From Phialocephala subalpina (Eukaryota > Ascomycota > Leotiomycetes > Helotiales > Mollisiaceae), in the NCBI GenBank assembly GCA_900073065.1, contig FJOG01000088.1:5080-68839 (forward strand): a stretch of 63,760 bases of DNA. The letters are read 5' to 3'. Position numbers and translations under genes: made by a program. The notes beneath the pieces were generated by a model that made no database searches, had not been told where the DNA came from, and was given only the letters and a program-made list of their open reading frames with translations. This document shows, in pieces, positions 1-11,207 of this stretch. Position 1 is the first letter of the stretch, and each line of letters begins with the position of its first letter.

Positions 1-1000
1 AATTAAAATTATATTTATAATTATTAATATTATTAAAAATTTTGAATTTTTTTTATAAATAATTTTAATTATTTTATATAATAAATTTAAATATTTATTA
101 ATATAATTTTAATATTTAAAAATATAAAATAATATTTTTTTAATTTCGTTAAATAATATAAAAAATATAAAAATAATTATATAATTAATATAAAAAGTTA
201 TTATATTAAAAAGAATTTTAATTTTTGAAATTTATTATTTTTTTTAATATAATTTTAATCGAAAATAAATAAAAATTTATTATATAAATAATATATAAAA
301 ATTATAATATAAATTTTTTTATAAATTTTTAAATTATTCAAATAAATTGGTTTAGAATATCAAATAAAAAGGAATTATTATTTCTAAATAAAATTATAAA
401 ATTATATAAATATTAATTATTAAATAATAATAAATTAATAAAAACTAATATAATAAAGAAAAAAAATATTTGCAATTAATTTATTTATATATAATATATT
501 GGATTAATTAATATATTTTACGTTTTATATTATAAATAAAATAAAAAGTATTTAACGAATTTAATTACTTTTTACTTTTATACGAATAAGAAGAAAATAC
601 TTCTAAGAATTCTTATTCTAATTGAAATTAATATTTGGTTTACAAGTATTCACTTCGAGAATAATAAAGGTTTACTATTGAGAATCAAAGGGTCTTTAGA
701 TCGGTAAACTATTCTATAATATATTCGTAATAAACCATTTAATTTGAAGAAAGGGAAGTATATTATTCACTTCGGTGGCACATATAACTCTTATCTAATC
801 TTTCTAACTCTCTCTAATTAAAAGTATTATATTAAGAAGAGATATGATTCAGAATAATAATAAGTTAGGACCCCGAATTATTCTGGTCTCATTTAGTATA
901 CAATTCCTCGTATCAAATTTACTATATTTGAACAGATCGAGTATCATCTTCAAGGGCTATATGAGGTTGCCTTACGCTTCTTTATATTTGAAACAACGGC
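1..1000. repeat. AT-rich, RIP-like degenerate repeat block
   Basis: The first ~900 bases are almost entirely A and T, with only short low-complexity ORFs and no gene. The composition rises gradually between about 600 and 1000. This pattern is typical of ascomycete transposon DNA destroyed by repeat-induced point mutation. The element family cannot be recognised. The block forms the left border of the gene cluster that begins at 1293. Confidence 0.75.
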
Positions 1001-1292
1001 TTAGTCTCAGATGAACAATAAGCGGAAGCTCCTTCAATTGTGTACTAGTGTCTGGAGTATTCTGTATCGTTCATCATCATCACCATTGCTCAGGTTGCAT
1101 AGAAACCTCACGTTGGCTGAAAAATTTGCCTGCTTTCTCCTTAAATTCTATTGATACTATCTTCTTTGTCCTATTCCGGACAGTTAAATTAAGCCAACTG
1201 TGTATGGGATTCCAAGAACGCAAATTGTGCAAATGAGAATAACGCGTTTCTAATAGTTCTTCGCTATGCTAAGCCCACAGCCAACTTTAAAA

Positions 1293-2986
1293 CTACGAGA
1301 CATTCTGACCGGTCCCATGTTCTCTGTCAATGACCTTTACTTGGATCTCCTGCTTCACAAACCACCCACTACTAGTCGTCCACTCACTATTACCTGAGGG
1401 GACAAAGTCAAACCTCTGCACAAGTTGCGGCAGGAGTTTTGTGATTTCGAGGAGTGAGATGTTCTTGCCGATGCAAGTTCTTGCACCAGCACCAAACTGT
1501 GGATTATATCAGCAAAGCGTTTTCATTTAATACCATGTGAGAGCAAAGAGTTACTTACCGCCAAGAAGTGTTGATCTAAGAAGGCGAGTCGCTCTTTGTC
1601 AACCAGCCAACGCTCCGGTCGAAACTCGTGTACGTCTTTGCCCCAGATGCTTTCATCGCTATGAATCACCCATGCATTTATGCCCACCACAGTCTGTCAG
1701 CGATTGCATAATTAGTAGCTGTTCCTGAAGAGCATATTCCCGGATTTGCTTGGAACCTACACCTTGTGGGAAGTGTCTCCCAGCGAGCTGTGCGCCGCCC
1801 TCGGGAACCACTCTGCTGAGAACCTGGCCAACAGCCGCATGCAGCCGCAAGGCCTCTTTTATGGTAGCTTGCAAGTATGGAAGCTTTTTACCTTCTTGAA
1901 ACGTGACGGGATTAGAAAGATTTCCTTCTCGAATGGCCGTTTCAATCTCATCGCGTAGCTTCTGTAAGCAATGCGGATGCTTCATGAGGAAATAGATGAC
2001 TGCAGTCAAGCTGATGCCCGTAGTGTCGGAGCCGGCACCTATGTTGGAACCAATCACATTGTTTATTGTGAACTGGTCCATCTTGCCAGCTTTACTCAAT
2101 CTGACACACTTTGCTAGGAAGTCCATGCGATCACTGGAACTGACGCCCTGTATCCTGGCACCAATCTCCCTCAGTATGACTCGTTGGGTGACTTTCCAGT
2201 GGCTTTCGATAGGGAAGACATTCTGAAACCAGAGATACCATGGATGAATCTCAGGAACGAGGCCCATCATGGAACCGTAGGTTATGGATCCGACGTGTAC
2301 AGCATGCAGAAGTCCATCCTTATCGTAGCCGGCCTCGATCAGGCCAAATGACTTTCCTAGGGTGATCTCGCCAATGACATCGAATGCGTAAAATTGTAGC
2401 CAGGTAAACAAATCGATCACACGCCCGTGTTGAGCATGGTCAACTAACGCGGTCATAAATTCGCTATTAACTTTGTCTACGAATGGCTCGTAGGACACCA
2501 AAGAGCTCATGGAATACATATTGGAGGTCTTCTTCCGTTCGATCGCATGCATCGCATTGCTCGTCTCAGAGAAGACGTCCTTGTGATCCATAAAGGGTGT
2601 ACCAAAGACAGTATAGTAATCGGATTTGTAGAATTTGGAGCCAGCGCCGTAAATAGTGCGGATCGCGGCCGGATCGCCAATGCTGTAACGATTAGGTGCG
2701 AGCCGGACGATAGGGCCTCGAAACACTTATTAGTACATACGTTTATGTTGGGTGGGATCAAGCTACCATATTGTTTATGTAGAGCGACTGTGACGTGTTC
2801 CAAATGACCTTGCCAATTCTTGTACAACTCCCACAGGCGAGTGTATCGGGCGAGCGTTGGACCCTTCACATCACGCAAAGGGCTGAAAAGAGTCCTGAGC
2901 GGAGGATATAATATTAGGAGAGCGCTGGACGCGGCGATGAGCCCGAGCACGTTATACGACATGTATGTGGGTTGGGAAATCATCAT
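1293..2986 (-). CDS. Cytochrome P450 monooxygenase, pisatin-demethylase-like
   Basis: This is an intact microsomal P450 of about 504 residues that would hydroxylate or O-demethylate a small lipophilic substrate at the ER. Four exons fit: 2986-2767, 2716-1761, 1693-1559 and 1496-1293. All introns are GT-AG, and the first has a TACTAAT branch site. An N-terminal hydrophobic anchor (LGLIAASSALLIL) is followed by the I-helix AGSDT motif, the ExxR motif EALR, the PERW motif FRPERW, and the haem loop FGAGARTCIG with its cysteine ligand in the last exon. The segment around YGPIVRLAPNRYSI resembles the fungal pisatin-demethylase group, which is known for phytoalexin detoxification; the substrate here is unknown. 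The start is the first ATG of an ATG-ATG pair, since the reading frame further upstream has no ATG. A TCCGCGGG site lies about 130 bp upstream and a MITE about 235 bp upstream. Confidence 0.9.
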
Positions 2987-3112
2987 GCCAAATCTCAGGT
3001 GCAAGTTAAACTTTGGATAACAGAACCAAGTCCCGTTAACTGATCGCGCCCTGGGCCTGGATCATTATTTAGCCATCATTTACAGTTCACATGCTCAAGT
3101 GATTTCCGACTA

Positions 3113-3122
3113 TTCCGCGGGG
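3113..3122. promoter_or_regulatory. Variant CCG/CGG palindrome in the P450 promoter
   Basis: TTCCGCGGGG lies 127 bp upstream of the P450 start codon. It is a one-base variant of the TCCGCGGA palindrome found in the other promoters of the cluster. Abutting CCG-CGG triplets are a classic Zn2Cys6 dimer target (the yeast Pdr1/Pdr3 element has this core). That the cluster regulator at 12266-14492 binds it is inference. Confidence 0.5.
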
Positions 3123-3220
3123 ACAACCGCCGCGCACCGAAGTTGGGCCAGATGTACATGATTGTAGGTAGCGCGCGGGCTTTGCGGGGTGGGGTGGGGC
3201 TGTGGGGAATACCGCAGTAA

Positions 3221-3904
3221 GGGCGGACCACAGCGGCCAAAAGTATCAGTGCCGATTTTTCTCAACTTTTGATACTCACACCCCACCCTCTAGGGCAGAC
3301 TACAGCGCATACACCCTAAAATTATAGCGCACTATGCCCTATAACTCAGCGCACACAGCGCACCACTCACACCACCCCCTAAGGCAAACTACAGCGTATA
3401 CACCCTAAAATTATAGCGCATTATACCTTATAACTTAGCGTATATAGCGCATTATAGCGCTTTACATACTTTTAATACTTTATATTTTCGCGTATTATTT
3501 TAATTTATATTATAATATATAAGAATATATATTATAATTATTATATTTTAATATTTTAATATATATTATAAATCATATTTATTTTATAGTTTTAATATAT
3601 CGTTAATATAAGAGATTAATTTAAAAAGTTTATAATATAACTTTAATATTTAAAATATAATTTTATTATTTATTTTTTAATTTTATTTTTAATTTTATTT
3701 TTAATTTATAATAATATTAAAATTATAAATACAAATTATATTTTTAGAGTACTATTTGAAAAGTATTAAAAGAAACTTTCAAATAATATTACGTTTTTAA
3801 TTTTGTGATAATTTTTCATGGATTTATAAAGTAAATAAGTTGGGTTTAAATGCGGTATTCGTAGAAAATGGCCACTGATACTTTTGGCCGCTATGGTCCG
3901 CCGT
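3221..3904. mobile_element. Non-autonomous hAT-like MITE with 8-bp target duplication
   Basis: The ends form terminal inverted repeats of about 43 bp (3222-3264 against 3861-3902, a few mismatches) sharing the core GCGGCCAAAAGTATCAGTG. The element is flanked on both sides by the 8-bp direct repeat CGCAGTAA (3213-3220 and 3905-3912). An 8-bp duplication is characteristic of hAT transposons. The 684-bp interior has no coding capacity, and its central part (about 3470-3830) is nearly pure AT, as expected after RIP. It lies in the upstream region of the P450 gene. Superfamily assignment rests only on duplication length and TIR layout. Confidence 0.7.
3291..3468. repeat. Two 89-bp subterminal tandem units, one RIP-mutated
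   Basis: Two adjacent 89-bp units start at 3291 and 3380, each beginning TA(G/A)GGCA(G/A)ACTACAGCG. They share the block TACACCCTAAAATTATAGCG. Over most of their length they differ by C-to-T or G-to-A transitions, and the second unit is the AT-shifted one. They are subterminal repeats inside the MITE. Confidence 0.65.
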
Positions 3905-3912
3905 CGCAGTAA

Positions 3913-4635
3913 ACCTGATTACCAGGGTAAGCGAAGTCATCCCCACAGTGTGGTCTAGCTGGGACTGTCCTGGTGGGCTCTCGGCCTTAAGGACCCCGAC
4001 GTCCGGCGAATTCTCGCCTTGGTCATTGATCTACAACACTCCACCTTGGAGTTGTAATCTAATTATCGAATTCTACGTTCCGTTTACGAGGTAAAATTAC
4101 TCTACTTAGTTAATTTTAACTTGACCACAAATTGATTCGATTTTAGATTTTAGTAATTTGGCACAAGGATATTATAGTTTTGAAATTTAATTTTTTGAAG
4201 TCTCACGATCAGATTGATTATTCATAAAAAAGTTATGGTCGAATAGATGGCTCCGTTCTGACTCCCATTTTGACTCTATAGGATGTCTTGAAATGTTAGA
4301 TTTCTATGGTACTCTATGCTGAGTCAGCACTGCAGTGGATACTAAGGACCCCGCTCCTAAGTAGATTCCATCCTAATCATCAATCAAGAACTCAATCAAT
4401 CTACCATCATATCCACTCATAACCGTAACATGAAAGGCATATACTTTTGATATGAAGCAGGATTTGGAGGACGTTTTATCAAATGCAGCGATGCTCACGG
4501 CAGAACCTTTGCTGAATACTTTGCACACCACACTTATCGGGGAACTGGAAAGGGAACAGAATGTGGCATGATGGATAGAGAGCCTGAGAAGTCCTTCGAA
4601 TTCCCATTGCGGGCTATCGCTAGTAGTATTCTAAC
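3913..4635. other. Intergenic DNA with unclassified repeat-like debris
   Basis: No gene is supported here. The stretch is moderately AT-rich. The decamer AAGGACCCCG occurs twice, near 3989 and 4344, which may be transposon debris. I could not define element ends or a family. Confidence 0.4.
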
Positions 4636-6790
4636 CTATTGCGCTGGCAGGCCAATAACGGGCACAATGATCGTCGAGTCATACTTCCCACCGAAATGAA
4701 TTGTATGCTGACCTTCGTTCAGATTATCGAGCTTCTTATCGATGTGACTGGGGAAATCCGAGCTCGTATCAACGAAGCCTTGGACACGGAATAGCAGGCC
4801 CTCCCCGGCTTCGAAGTGAATGCCCATAGGCCAAAGAGAGATTTCGAGCTTAACAACATCACCTGGGGGTACCTTTTCTTCTTTGTCGTGTGGGTGATAC
4901 GGAATCATGGGGGTGCTCCGTTCTGGGACCTGCGCACGATGCGAAGCACGGAGGATACCGGTCGGTCCAGTGTACTGTGACACAAACCTGGTCAGTGTGC
5001 CGTCTCTGTGCTTTGTCACACCATGTCTAGCTAGATCGAACTACTCACTTTGACTGTCTGCGCCATTGGAACATCGTGTTGGGTATTGACCCCTTCGGGA
5101 AGATTTTCCCATGGAACATTCACATGTTCCAATACTTCTCCGCTCTTACTCAGCTTGCGGATGGACACATAAACGTCCATGTCATCCTTGTCTCTGCAAG
5201 ACATCCAAAGTTCCGCTTTTGAATGACCAACAACGGTGGTCGCTTTGTCGAAGGTCAGCACAAATTCAGACGGCTGTGCTTGGTAGCTATCCGCATGATG
5301 GGCGACGGAGCCCTCGTTGGCTTGCGGTGAGGTGGCCAGCTTTCCAGAGTCCTGCAGGTAGAGTTTACGATACTCGGTTTCCGGAATTGGGTAGTCAGCG
5401 AATGGCACGTCCCATTTTGGGCCCTATTGCAACGTGTTAGATGGTCTTCCATAAGCTTCCGTCATAGCAACATACAGGCTCAAGACGATTTCCATATGTG
5501 AGAATGGAGACCCTAGCTCTAGGAGTTTTCTCCCACTCATTGTCGATGCCTTTCAGGTAACGATCGAAGAACCGTTGCAGGTCGTCGATGTACCTTGGTG
5601 TGTAAAGATCGAACCACTCCTGAGTCGGATGAAAGCGGATCCATTTGTCCTTTGAGGCCGCCCTGTTCCAGCCTCTCACGGTACCAGAACCATGATTCCC
5701 CGAAGAATAGCTTACAAGCGCATATATGGGTAGCGTAAGATCGCTGGTGTCGTAGACTTTGTCCTCCCAGTATCCATTGAAAAGGGGCCATTTGGCGAGC
5801 GCTCCGCTAATGTCTTCCCGACGATTTCGGCCGCGAATCGCTTTGTTAAAGATGAACGAAGTAAAGCTGACCTTAGGAACACCACCGCGGCAGATCAAGT
5901 CGCGATACTTGTCTGTGAACGCTTCCCAAGGTGCTATGCACTTGAGTGAAGGTGGCTTTTCGATAGCGGTCGCCCACTGCTCCGTTGCAAGCCAGGAATT
6001 GCCACACATGCTGACAGCACCATTGCACCATGATTGTGCTGAGATGAATTCGACCGTATCGTAGCCATCCAGACCTGACTGTTGTCAGTAATCACCGTGT
6101 CAATTCTTTCCTGATGATGGAGCAGCAGCCTACCGCTCTGGCTTCCCTCAATATAAAGATCGCCTTCACTGTCCCAGCTACCTCGAATGTCTACGTTGAC
6201 GATTGCATAACCCCGAGGGCACCACTCGGCAGGGTCTGGTCTACGTAGCCTGGTCAGTACGTCATATCTGATGCCTCGAGCCAGACCTTTTTACCCTTCG
6301 AACTTCTCCAGACCAGATGTAGCGCTCTCTGGTAGTCCGAGCCGGAAGGGAATGTTGTCAAAGATCCGGAATCCTTGCGGTGATATCACTCACGGTCAGG
6401 TTGGTTCCACGCCCGCATGACAATGTCAGTCACGTACCGTGTCCATTTTTACCATACGGGCTTATTGCCAATATGGCGGGGATTTTTGTATCTGTGACGG
6501 GCCTGAAAATGTCGCAGTAGATCTTGGCCACTTGATCAGTAATGCTATCTGCAGATTTCTTGCGGTTGACGGACCTTAACTCCGTCTCTAAGCGGAATTT
6601 CAACCACTTCATCAAATATGGTTTCTTCGTGCAAGGCACGCCTGCCTTCCGCAAATTTCCAGCCTGCGGGAAGTTTCCTAGTGTTTCGAGTCTGCTTTTT
6701 GTATGGATGCATGTTTGTCTCATCTTCAGGTCGGACGGCAGGTACCCATGAGATAGGAAAGCCCCCGAACTCAAGCTTTGGTCCGGTCAT
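4636..6790 (-). CDS. CocE/NonD family serine hydrolase (X-Pro dipeptidyl-peptidase S15-like)
   Basis: A seven-exon gene encodes an alpha/beta hydrolase of the CocE/NonD (S15) family, whose members cleave esters or amides. The spliced product reads through EIPLRDGVK, IYCDIFRP, ISPYGKNGHG, the strand motif YAIVNVDIRGSWDSEG and the nucleophile elbow CGNSW. It ends with the beta-rich C-terminal domain typical of the family (GDVVKLEISLWP). Each predicted junction is GT-AG and restores this family reading frame, so the gene looks intact. The ATG at 6790 (MTGPKLEFGG) is chosen because the frame further upstream has no ATG. TCCGCGGA lies 165 bp upstream. In this cluster it could hydrolyse an ester, lactone or amide of the imported compound; the substrate is unknown. 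Confidence 0.85.
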
Positions 6791-6954
6791 AATACAACTG
6801 TGTAGAAACGTTGCTAGTTGGTTTTCCTCGAGATAAAACGAAGTTCCTGACAAGTTTTTAGGCGTTTCCGATCATACCGTAGTTGAATATAGCAAATACT
6901 TGTAGTGGGCGGAGATTCGTCAATGCCGATCGATGTCCGCTAGCCACCTTGGCT

Positions 6955-6962
6955 TCCGCGGA
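6955..6962. promoter_or_regulatory. TCCGCGGA palindrome, CocE promoter
   Basis: This is an exact 8-bp palindrome 165 bp upstream of the CocE-type hydrolase. A plain CCGCGG core follows at 6995-7000. It is one of six exact copies, all in promoters of this cluster. Confidence 0.6.
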
Positions 6963-7000
6963 GCTCAAGGTGGTTCCGGTGAGTGCGGAACCTGCCGCGG

Positions 7001-7685
7001 CGACTCATCCGGCCTTGTGGCAAGACTTGTCTCTGTGTCTGCTTACCACAAAGCATTTTGGCTTTGAGGATTCCGTGGAACTGTGCGTTCAGAGTCTCGG
7101 AGGCGGGACTTTGGTAGAGTACCTCGACAACTGTGTGGACCCTGTCGACGAAACTCAATAGTTCGCCCAAGAATGCCAAGACGTCTCGAGCCCCCAAGTT
7201 CGAGGAATAGCGGATGCTGTTTCGCCATTTATCATGGATATCTTTCAGCCTCATCAAGCTGGGTAGCTTTGCCAGGCTATTCTCACGTGTATGAAACTGC
7301 AAGAGCTTACATTTCGCTATAATGAAATAGAGCGGTGATTGAAGCTGGTGGTTATTATACAAAATATTAGGGGGAATGAATAAAGTGGCATTGAACTAGC
7401 ATTATATTGCATTAGGTGGTAAGGCTATGCGATCAGACTGTGGAGGTGGGTTTATTCGGTCTGATACGTAGTAGATATTCAGATATCCACTGTGTCAGAT
7501 CCAGGTGAATTTTTAGGGGAAAACACATATATCGAATTGTCAATCTAGAAGCATCTAAATAAAGGTTCTGAAGTATAGAGCGGTCGGAGACTTGATATAT
7601 AGTAAACCCCTTAATTTTACTTCTCTAGACCTTCAACGTCGCACTGCGGTTTCATAGGTCACCTGATTCAACACACTGCATCGTC
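7001..7685. other. Intergenic region between hydrolase and ThDP enzyme
   Basis: No convincing gene is present. An open minus-strand frame (7362-6940) lacks an ATG at its 5' end and overlaps the hydrolase promoter motif. Its central helix-like stretch faintly recalls the N-terminal region of fungal STAND proteins, which is not enough to call a gene. The rest is moderately AT-rich. Confidence 0.35.
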
Positions 7686-9820
7686 CTAAAGAGTGCGTGC
7701 TAGACGAGCGTCCAAAATAGCGGAGATGCCACTTTGTACAGCGTCTATGGCCTCAGGCAGCTTTCGTGCCAGTTCCTCCACAGTGCTGGCTCGCCCCGCC
7801 CAGCATTTTCCTCCTGATGCAGCCTTTGCGATAGTCGAGTAATCCGGGTTTGGCGCGAATGAGATATTAAGTTCTTCGTTGCTGGCTCTGGACCCCAATC
7901 CGTCGGGGTGGACAAGAAGTAAAGACTTACGAGGCGCGTTCCAACCTGCGAAACATTTTCTGTCAGCTCAACATCTTTCACAATGCGACTCCGGGGCTAG
8001 TTCGTAGGGCACGACTTACCATTGTTATTGAGCACTATGGTCAGCACTGGTATCTCGTACCTCTGCGCAATCCAATACACACTGGCAGGGATGGAGAAGA
8101 AAAAACAACCATCGCCAATGATCTGACATACAAACTTACCTAACCCTCCGTGACGGGAATCAGTGGCCAATTTGATACCAAGAGCCGCGCCGCCCGACCA
8201 ACCCAGTCCACCCGCGCCCGAGCTGAACACGCTTCCCGGCAATGTTGCCTGTAGATGATCGGCCACTGTGAATGTGTTGGTGACGGCTTCGACGACCCAG
8301 ATGGTGTTTATCGGACATGCCCTCCGGACTTGTGAGATCAGAAAGCCGCATCCGAACGAGCTGTCAGAGTTCGGCTCGGCCTGTGAAGCTATCACCTCTA
8401 GTTTTCGAGTATATGACGCCTGTAGGGCCGACCAGCGGCTTGTGTAATGCTCCTGGTTTGCGGTGATCCGACCCGAAAGCTCGGTCTTCAGATGCTGGGT
8501 GATTTGCCCAAGAGCGAATGCGGTGTTGACGCGACAACGCAGTACCGCGTCGATGTAGAAGAGAGGCATTTGTTGTTTCAAAGGGTCGATATCAAAATGG
8601 ATGATCTTGGTGCCATCAGTGGGTTTGCACTGCGTGTTGATCCATGGCACATCGCAATCGACTACTAGTATCGCGTCGGCCGTGAGTATGGCCTCGTCCG
8701 ATCCGTACCTCACGCTCAGCCAGCCAGGATGATCTGCAGGGAAGCAGAGGTCTGAACCACTGGTATCGAGAACACGTAGGCCCTTGACAATGTTTGCCAA
8801 CTCTACAAGCAAGGGTACCACAGCAGTATCTCGTCCGCAATAGCCCGTGACAACTAGAGGCTCCCGGGCAGAGACTAAGGCTTCGGCAACGAGGTCCAAA
8901 TGCTTCGGTGTCAAGCCGCCAAGTTCCACGGGGCTCCAAAACTCCTGTCGGATCTCGTACGGCTCTATCACCTCTTCCATGACCTCCCGCACCGCTTGCA
9001 AGTAGACTGGACCTCGGGGCTCGCTCGTGGCGAAACTCAACGCTCGGTTCACCATCTGTTTGATGTTCTTGCCCTTTTTCAGTTCGGTGGTGTAACGACA
9101 GTATTGTGATACTATCGCTTTCTGGTCCGGGACGTCTTGCAGCCAGTGGATGAACTCGGTTCTGCTCCCGCGATATTCGCCTTCCAGCGTGCATGGGGAG
9201 AGACCGGCAAAAATGAACACAGGCACGCGACCGACGCTGGCATTGTGTACGGCACAGCCGAGTGCCTGGGTTCCAACGTCAACATGCACGATGACGGCTT
9301 GAGGTTCTCCCGTGACACGAGCGTAGCCATCCGCCATCGACAGCGCCACCATTTCGCTCGGGCAAGTGATGAATTTAGGAAAGCTCTGCGGCCTCTCAAG
9401 CTGGCCTTTGACCATTGCCTCCATGATGCTAGGATGATCCGATCCTAGATTTACAAAGCAATACCGCACGCCGGCCTACACAAAAGCATATCAGCAGAGC
9501 TTCGAAGACCGATCAGCTTTCTGCGGTATGATGGGTGAATACACACGGCCCATAGCGCCTCGAAGAATGCCGATGATGCTGTATACTCCCTGTTACCATG
9601 GTTAGCGCGTTGCCAGCTATCAACGCGGGCTTCTCTCACATTCTGCTCGGAAGGTAAAATCAGGTCTAACAAGTTCAAGCATGGAACCCTTTCAATTTGT
9701 GACTCCCTCGAGCAGGCGAAGGTCGTGTGTATCAGTGATATAGGGGAGAAGCGTCGCAACGAGGGTTTTTGTGGAAGAGATGTGGTTTCGGCTTGCAACA
9801 GCGGTACCTAGACCTGTCAT
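7686..9820 (-). CDS. Thiamine-diphosphate-dependent decarboxylase/lyase (acetolactate synthase/benzoylformate decarboxylase superfamily)
   Basis: The protein is about 570-580 residues with the three classic ThDP-enzyme domains. The N-terminal PYR domain carries the catalytic glutamate in SEMVALSMADGYAR. A central domain follows, then a C-terminal PP domain with the Mg-ThDP motif starting GDG (IIGDGCFFF) and ending in NNN (LTIVLNNNG). Introns are clear at LWA/AGVRYCF (9.5 kb) and NNG/WNAPR (8.0 kb). For the start, the best model is ATG at 9818-9820 plus a 235-nt intron (9813-9579) ending ...TATACAG, giving MTASSAFFEALWA; a different short first exon is possible. Such enzymes decarboxylate 2-keto acids or ligate aldehydes, which would suit an aldehyde- or ketoacid-producing pathway. 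It is divergent from the hydrolase at 10144, with one TCCGCGGA between them. Confidence 0.85.
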
Positions 9821-9919
9821 GTACACTACAAGGGATCGCCAAAGACCGATTTGGCGGGAGCCTAGGCCCAGGTTTGCTATGCGCAAGGTGCCATACTAGA
9901 GAATTGCAAGGGGACGGGG

Positions 9920-9929
9920 TTCCGCGGAA
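9920..9929. promoter_or_regulatory. TTCCGCGGAA palindrome in a divergent promoter
   Basis: This perfect 10-bp palindrome lies in the 323-bp gap between the ThDP enzyme (-, ATG at 9820) and the alpha/beta hydrolase (+, ATG at 10144). It is about 100 bp from the first and 215 bp from the second, so it could serve both genes. Confidence 0.6.
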
Positions 9930-10143
9930 TCGACCTCTCCCGCCGTGGCCACTAGCGCCCGCGCTGCATGTTCGTCGTAAGCAAAACACAATTGGATAAA
10001 ATGTGGTCAGGCTCGGAGGTAGGTATTACGGCCAGGTCAATCGATTTTAAACGACATATATTTCTAGTGATTCCACTTTGCTGCAAATAGAGACTCCGTC
10101 CCATCCACTATTCACTTAACTGTAGACGAACTTATTGGCACAC

Positions 10144-11207
10144 ATGGCAAGCGTTGATTACGTCTTCAAGGCTGTAAAGTACGGGGCCCAGACAGTAAAC
10201 CTAACGGCCACCGTACACTTGCCTAAAAACACTAGCTCAGCCAAAGGAATCGGTAGGATTCTTGATGGAGAATTAAACTGCTCATGAAACACAACGCTGA
10301 TCCGATTTGTAGCGCTGCATTTTCACGGAGGCGGCTATGTTGTTGGCAGCCGGGCAATGCTTCCGGCTGCGCATATTGAGGCCTTGAACGAAGCTGGCTT
10401 CGTCGCCGTGTCTTCGGACTATCGCCTCTCCCCAACGATTTCTGTACTGGACGGTCCAGTCGCCGATTCAGTAGCCGCGTACGAATGGGCGCAGGACGAG
10501 CTTCCTGTACTGCTCGAGAAAGAGCATGGCATCCGAGTGAACGGTAAGAACATCGTCACTCTCGGACACTCGTGTGGTGGAGGCCTTGCGTTGTTGATGG
10601 TGAGTACAAGTCGTGCAAACCATGAGAGGCTGATCACTGAGGCATCATGCACAACCAGGCTTCTCTCACCCGTCCGCCCAAGGCCATCCTCGACCTATTC
10701 GGTTTTAAATATCTCCGTGATCCCTTCTACCACACCGGGAGTAGCGCTCCGCCCCCAGCTGGTGCACCCGCTCCGCCCTCCGCCGAATTCATCGCACAAG
10801 TCCTCAAGGAGATTCCTCCACCAACCGCTGCGCCCCCTCCCTTCGGTCCCAACGGTCCCGATCTGAGCACACCGCGCGGCGCCTATCTTGTCACATCGGT
10901 TAGAAAGGGTGTTCAATTTGATAAAATCATCGCTGAGGATGAGTACGATCGTGTGGATCCAGAGAAATTGCTGAAGGCGCCCGATTTCCCACCAACATTC
11001 TTCGTTCAGGGGACAGCAGATGTTGTTGTTGACGCAAAGTTTGCACAATGGGCCCATGCGGAGCTGCAGAAGAATGGAGTACAGACTGAGCTGTACCTTG
11101 TAGAAGGCGCAGCTCATGGCTTTGATGCCAGGCTGAAGCGTGATGATACTGCCTTTGAGCCTATCCAGAAAGGCGTGAATTTCCTGGCACAGCACGTGGG
11201 CAAATAA
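10144..11207 (+). CDS. Alpha/beta hydrolase of the HSL (hormone-sensitive lipase) type
   Basis: Three exons (10144-10252, 10313-10599, 10659-11207) join in frame to 314 residues. The oxyanion-hole motif is HGGG (ALHFHGGGYVVGS), the nucleophile elbow is GHSCGG, the acid is the Asp in GTADVVV, and the His lies in GAAHGF. All catalytic elements are therefore present. An unusual Pro/Ala-rich insert (APPPAGAPAPP and nearby) lies in the cap region. No signal peptide is seen, so an intracellular carboxylesterase or lactonase acting on a small molecule is most likely. It shares a divergent promoter with the ThDP enzyme. Confidence 0.88.

Noticed and set aside
3989..4353. Two copies of AAGGACCCCG as possible LTR ends
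   Set aside because: The similarity does not extend beyond the decamer and no LTR boundaries can be defined.
6940..7362. Open minus-strand frame of about 140 codons between the CocE and ThDP genes
   Set aside because: It has no ATG at its 5' end, overlaps the hydrolase promoter motif, and has only a faint resemblance to STAND N-terminal helices.
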